Shown piece by piece: positions 62,376-64,000 of a DNA stretch of 64,000 nt (position 1 is its first letter; each line of letters opens with the position of its first letter). The position numbers were made by a program, and so were the translations under genes. A model generated the notes under the pieces. The model worked only from the letters and a program-made list of their open reading frames with translations, had not been told where the DNA came from and made no database searches. The stretch is from assembly GCF_015674855.1 (NCBI RefSeq), contig NZ_JADMLG010000006.1:297689-361688 (forward strand), written 5' to 3'. This DNA comes from Nocardia bovistercoris. GTDB taxonomy: Bacteria > Actinomycetota > Actinomycetes > Mycobacteriales > Mycobacteriaceae.

Positions 62376-63563
62376 ATGACGAACGCGTCCAGTGCCGACG
62401 ACACGGTCACCGCCGAGGATTTCCGCGAGATACTCGCCCAGACAAGGGTTTTCGTGCGCGATATCGTCATGAAGCGGGAACGTGAGATCGCCGAACAGAA
62501 CCGGATGCCCGACGAGATCGTCGACCAGGCGAAGGCCATGGGCCTGTTCGGCTACGCCATCCCCCAGCAATGGGGCGGCCTCGGCCTGAACCTCGCCCAG
62601 GACGTGGAACTGGCGATGGAACTCGGCTACACCACCCTCGCGCTGCGTTCCCTCTTCGGCACCAACAACGGCATCGCGGGCCAGGTACTGGTCGGCTTCG
62701 GCACCGACGACCAGAAGACCCGCTGGCTGGAACGCATCGCCTCGGGCGAGGTCGTAGCGTCCTTCGCCCTCACCGAGTCCGGCGCGGGCTCCGACCCCGC
62801 CGCGCTGCGCACCACCGCCGCCCGCGCGGGCGAGCAGTGGGTGATCAACGGCGAGAAGCGCTTCATCACCAATGCCCCCGTAGCCGACCTGTTCGTCGTC
62901 TTCGCCCGCACCCGCCCCGCCGACGAGAACGGCGCGGGCATCTCGGTATTCCTGGTCCCCGCCGACTCCCCCGGCGTCGAAGTAGGCCCCAAGGACCGCA
63001 AGATGGGCCAAGAGGGCGCCTGGACCGCCGAGGTCTACTTCCGCGACGTACGCGTCGGCGACGAAGCCCTGGTAGGAGGAAACGAAGACATCGGCTACCG
63101 CGCCGCCATGACCTCCCTGGCCCGAGGCCGCGTCCACATCGCCGCCCTGGCGGTAGGCACCGCACAACGCGCCCTCGACGAATCGGTGACCTACGCCGCC
63201 ACAGCCACCCAAGGCGGCACCCCCATAGGCCGTTTCCAGCTGGTACAGGCCCACCTGGCCGACATGCAAACCGGCGTAATGGCAGGCCGCGCCCTGGTCC
63301 GCGACACCGCCCGAGCCTGGGTGGCAGGCGAAGACCGCAGAATCGCCCCCTCGGTAGCCAAACTCTACTGCACCGAAATGGCAGGCCGCGTAGCCGATTC
63401 CGCCGTCCAGGTCCACGGCGGCACCGGCTACATGCGCGACGTCGCGGTAGAACGCATCTACCGCGACGTCCGCCTACTCCGCCTCTACGAAGGCACCAGC
63501 GAAATCCAACGCCTCATAATCGGCGGCGGCCTGGTCCGCAACGCCGAACGCACCACCAAGTAG
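62376..63563 (+). CDS. Acyl-CoA dehydrogenase
   Basis: This 395-residue FAD-dependent acyl-CoA dehydrogenase has FALTESGAGSDPAALRTTA, the FAD-binding GEKRFITNAPVADLFVVFART segment, and the C-terminal RLYEGTSEIQRLIIG, with Glu372 as the catalytic base that removes the alpha proton. It introduces the alpha,beta double bond of an acyl-CoA. ATG 62376 is preferred because AGAGG lies 8 nt upstream; ATG 62370 would leave only 2 nt. Single-gene unit under the palindrome at 62295-62315. Confidence 0.9.
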   Translation: MTNASSADDTVTAEDFREILAQTRVFVRDIVMKREREIAEQNRMPDEIVDQAKAMGLFGYAIPQQWGGLGLNLAQDVELAMELGYTTLALRSLFGTNNGIAGQVLVGFGTDDQKTRWLERIASGEVVASFALTESGAGSDPAALRTTAARAGEQWVINGEKRFITNAPVADLFVVFARTRPADENGAGISVFLVPADSPGVEVGPKDRKMGQEGAWTAEVYFRDVRVGDEALVGGNEDIGYRAAMTSLARGRVHIAALAVGTAQRALDESVTYAATATQGGTPIGRFQLVQAHLADMQTGVMAGRALVRDTARAWVAGEDRRIAPSVAKLYCTEMAGRVADSAVQVHGGTGYMRDVAVERIYRDVRLLRLYEGTSEIQRLIIGGGLVRNAERTTK

Positions 63564-63753
63564 CACACCGCCCGCGGCCTTCCTCATACGGCGGAACCCC
63601 GGTCGGCATCGCCCACCGGAGTTCCATCGCGTCCACGCGCCGACATTTGTTCCGCGGCCCGGCGACGTTGAACCGCCGGCCGTAACCGTCAGGCATCAAT
63701 CGCACGCCGTGAGGCGCTATGGAAGTCGAACACTCAGCCGCCCCACCCAACCC

Positions 63754-63865
63754 GTCGGGCTGAGTTCGCCGGGCACCGCACGACCCGGAAGTACAGTTAC
63801 CCAAAGGCCTTGTCGGGCCGAGCTCGCCAGGCACGGCACCACCCGGAAGCACACCTACCCAATGG
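63754..63865. repeat. Two-copy direct repeat, 54-bp units at 58-bp period
   Basis: 63754-63807 and 63812-63865 both begin GTCGGGC and share CCCGGAAG and TACCCAA blocks, at roughly 80% identity by eye. No coding role is seen. Confidence 0.7.
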
Positions 63866-63888
63866 TTGAACGCGGCTGTGTTTATTTT

Positions 63889-63907
63889 GCGGCGCCTTCG
63901 GCGCCGC
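63889..63907. repeat. Perfect hairpin GCGGCGCC-TTC-GGCGCCGC
   Basis: An 8-bp stem with a 3-base loop (equivalently a 7-bp stem with C-UUCG-like loop). A T-rich run TTTATTTT precedes it on the + strand, so it is not a standard terminator in either direction. Confidence 0.6.
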
Positions 63908-63924
63908 GGGTTCGCGGCCCCTCA

Positions 63925-63990
63925 GTCTCGCGTCCCAGCGTTCGATACTTGCTCCTGCGTCGCCATGTCTCCGACGCAGGGACGCGAGAC
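63925..63990. repeat. Nested inverted repeat, long stem-loop
   Basis: GTCTCGCGTCCC (63925-63936) pairs perfectly with GGGACGCGAGAC (63979-63990). Inside, TGCGTCG (63956-63962) pairs with CGACGCA (63972-63978), next to the outer arm. An asymmetric 19-base bulge lies between the two left arms. Confidence 0.65.
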
Positions 63991-64000
63991 GGCCGCGACC

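Larger units (their letters stand above)
63564..64000. other. Gene-free end region with repeats
   Basis: 437 bp without a supportable gene. It contains a tandem 54-bp repeat, a short perfect hairpin and a long nested inverted repeat, listed separately. Confidence 0.55.

Noticed and set aside
63514..63852. Open frame at the right end on the minus strand
   Set aside because: It overlaps the acyl-CoA dehydrogenase end and the direct repeats and has no protein likeness.

Overview
The window reads as chromosome of a high-GC, mycolic-acid-type actinobacterium, most likely Nocardia or a close relative (Rhodococcus, Mycobacterium). The reasons are the very high GC third positions, GTG/TTG starts, stop/start overlaps of 1-8 nt, a complete mce lipid-import operon, many acyl-CoA enzymes, and a single 18 kb NRPS gene. 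No RNA gene, CRISPR array, insertion sequence or integrase was seen.

Layout. (1) 1-22.8 kb is a catabolic island built from divergent transcription units: acyl-CoA dehydrogenase, amidohydrolase and acyl-CoA ligase (-); enoyl-CoA hydratase and NDMA-type alcohol dehydrogenase (+); P450 and carboxyltransferase (-); SDR (+); P450, SDR, family III CoA-transferase and enoyl-CoA hydratase (+); a TetR regulator (+); hotdog thioesterase and enoyl-CoA hydratase (-); two enoyl-CoA hydratases and three AMP-dependent ligases (+). Several of these units carry copies of one 19-bp palindrome, TACTGT-N7-ACAGTA, over their promoters. They therefore look like one regulon, plausibly under the local TetR protein. 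(2) 22.9-33.2 kb holds a GntR/FCD regulator divergent from a complete mce operon (yrbEA, yrbEB, mceA-F, one Mce-associated protein). A perfect FCD-type operator, AATTGTCAGACAATT, lies 196 bp before yrbEA. (3) 33.2-39.3 kb holds a MarR regulator divergent from an unusual set: AveC-like membrane protein, MoxR/NorQ-type AAA+ ATPase, NorD/CbbO-type VWA protein and GMC oxidoreductase. (4) 39.3-58.2 kb holds a SnoaL-like protein and a five-module NRPS of about 6,058 residues (C-A-T-E, C-A-T, C-A-T, C-A-T, C-A-T-TE). (5) 58.2-64 kb holds a 1 kb gene-free stretch, a secreted Pro/Ala-rich protein, an AMP-ligase plus DoxX pair, a divergent acyl-CoA dehydrogenase with a palindromic operator between them, and a repeat-bearing 437-bp end.

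How it may work together (inference): the Mce complex imports a hydrophobic substrate. P450s, alcohol dehydrogenase, SDRs and ligases oxidise and activate it. The hydratases, dehydrogenases, CoA-transferase, carboxyltransferase and amidohydrolase then degrade it. The AveC/AAA+/VWA/GMC set could be a maturation-plus-oxidation module for the same or a related substrate. The NRPS is a separate biosynthetic unit; no MbtH-like protein, transporter or tailoring cluster for it is visible here, and its product is not predicted.
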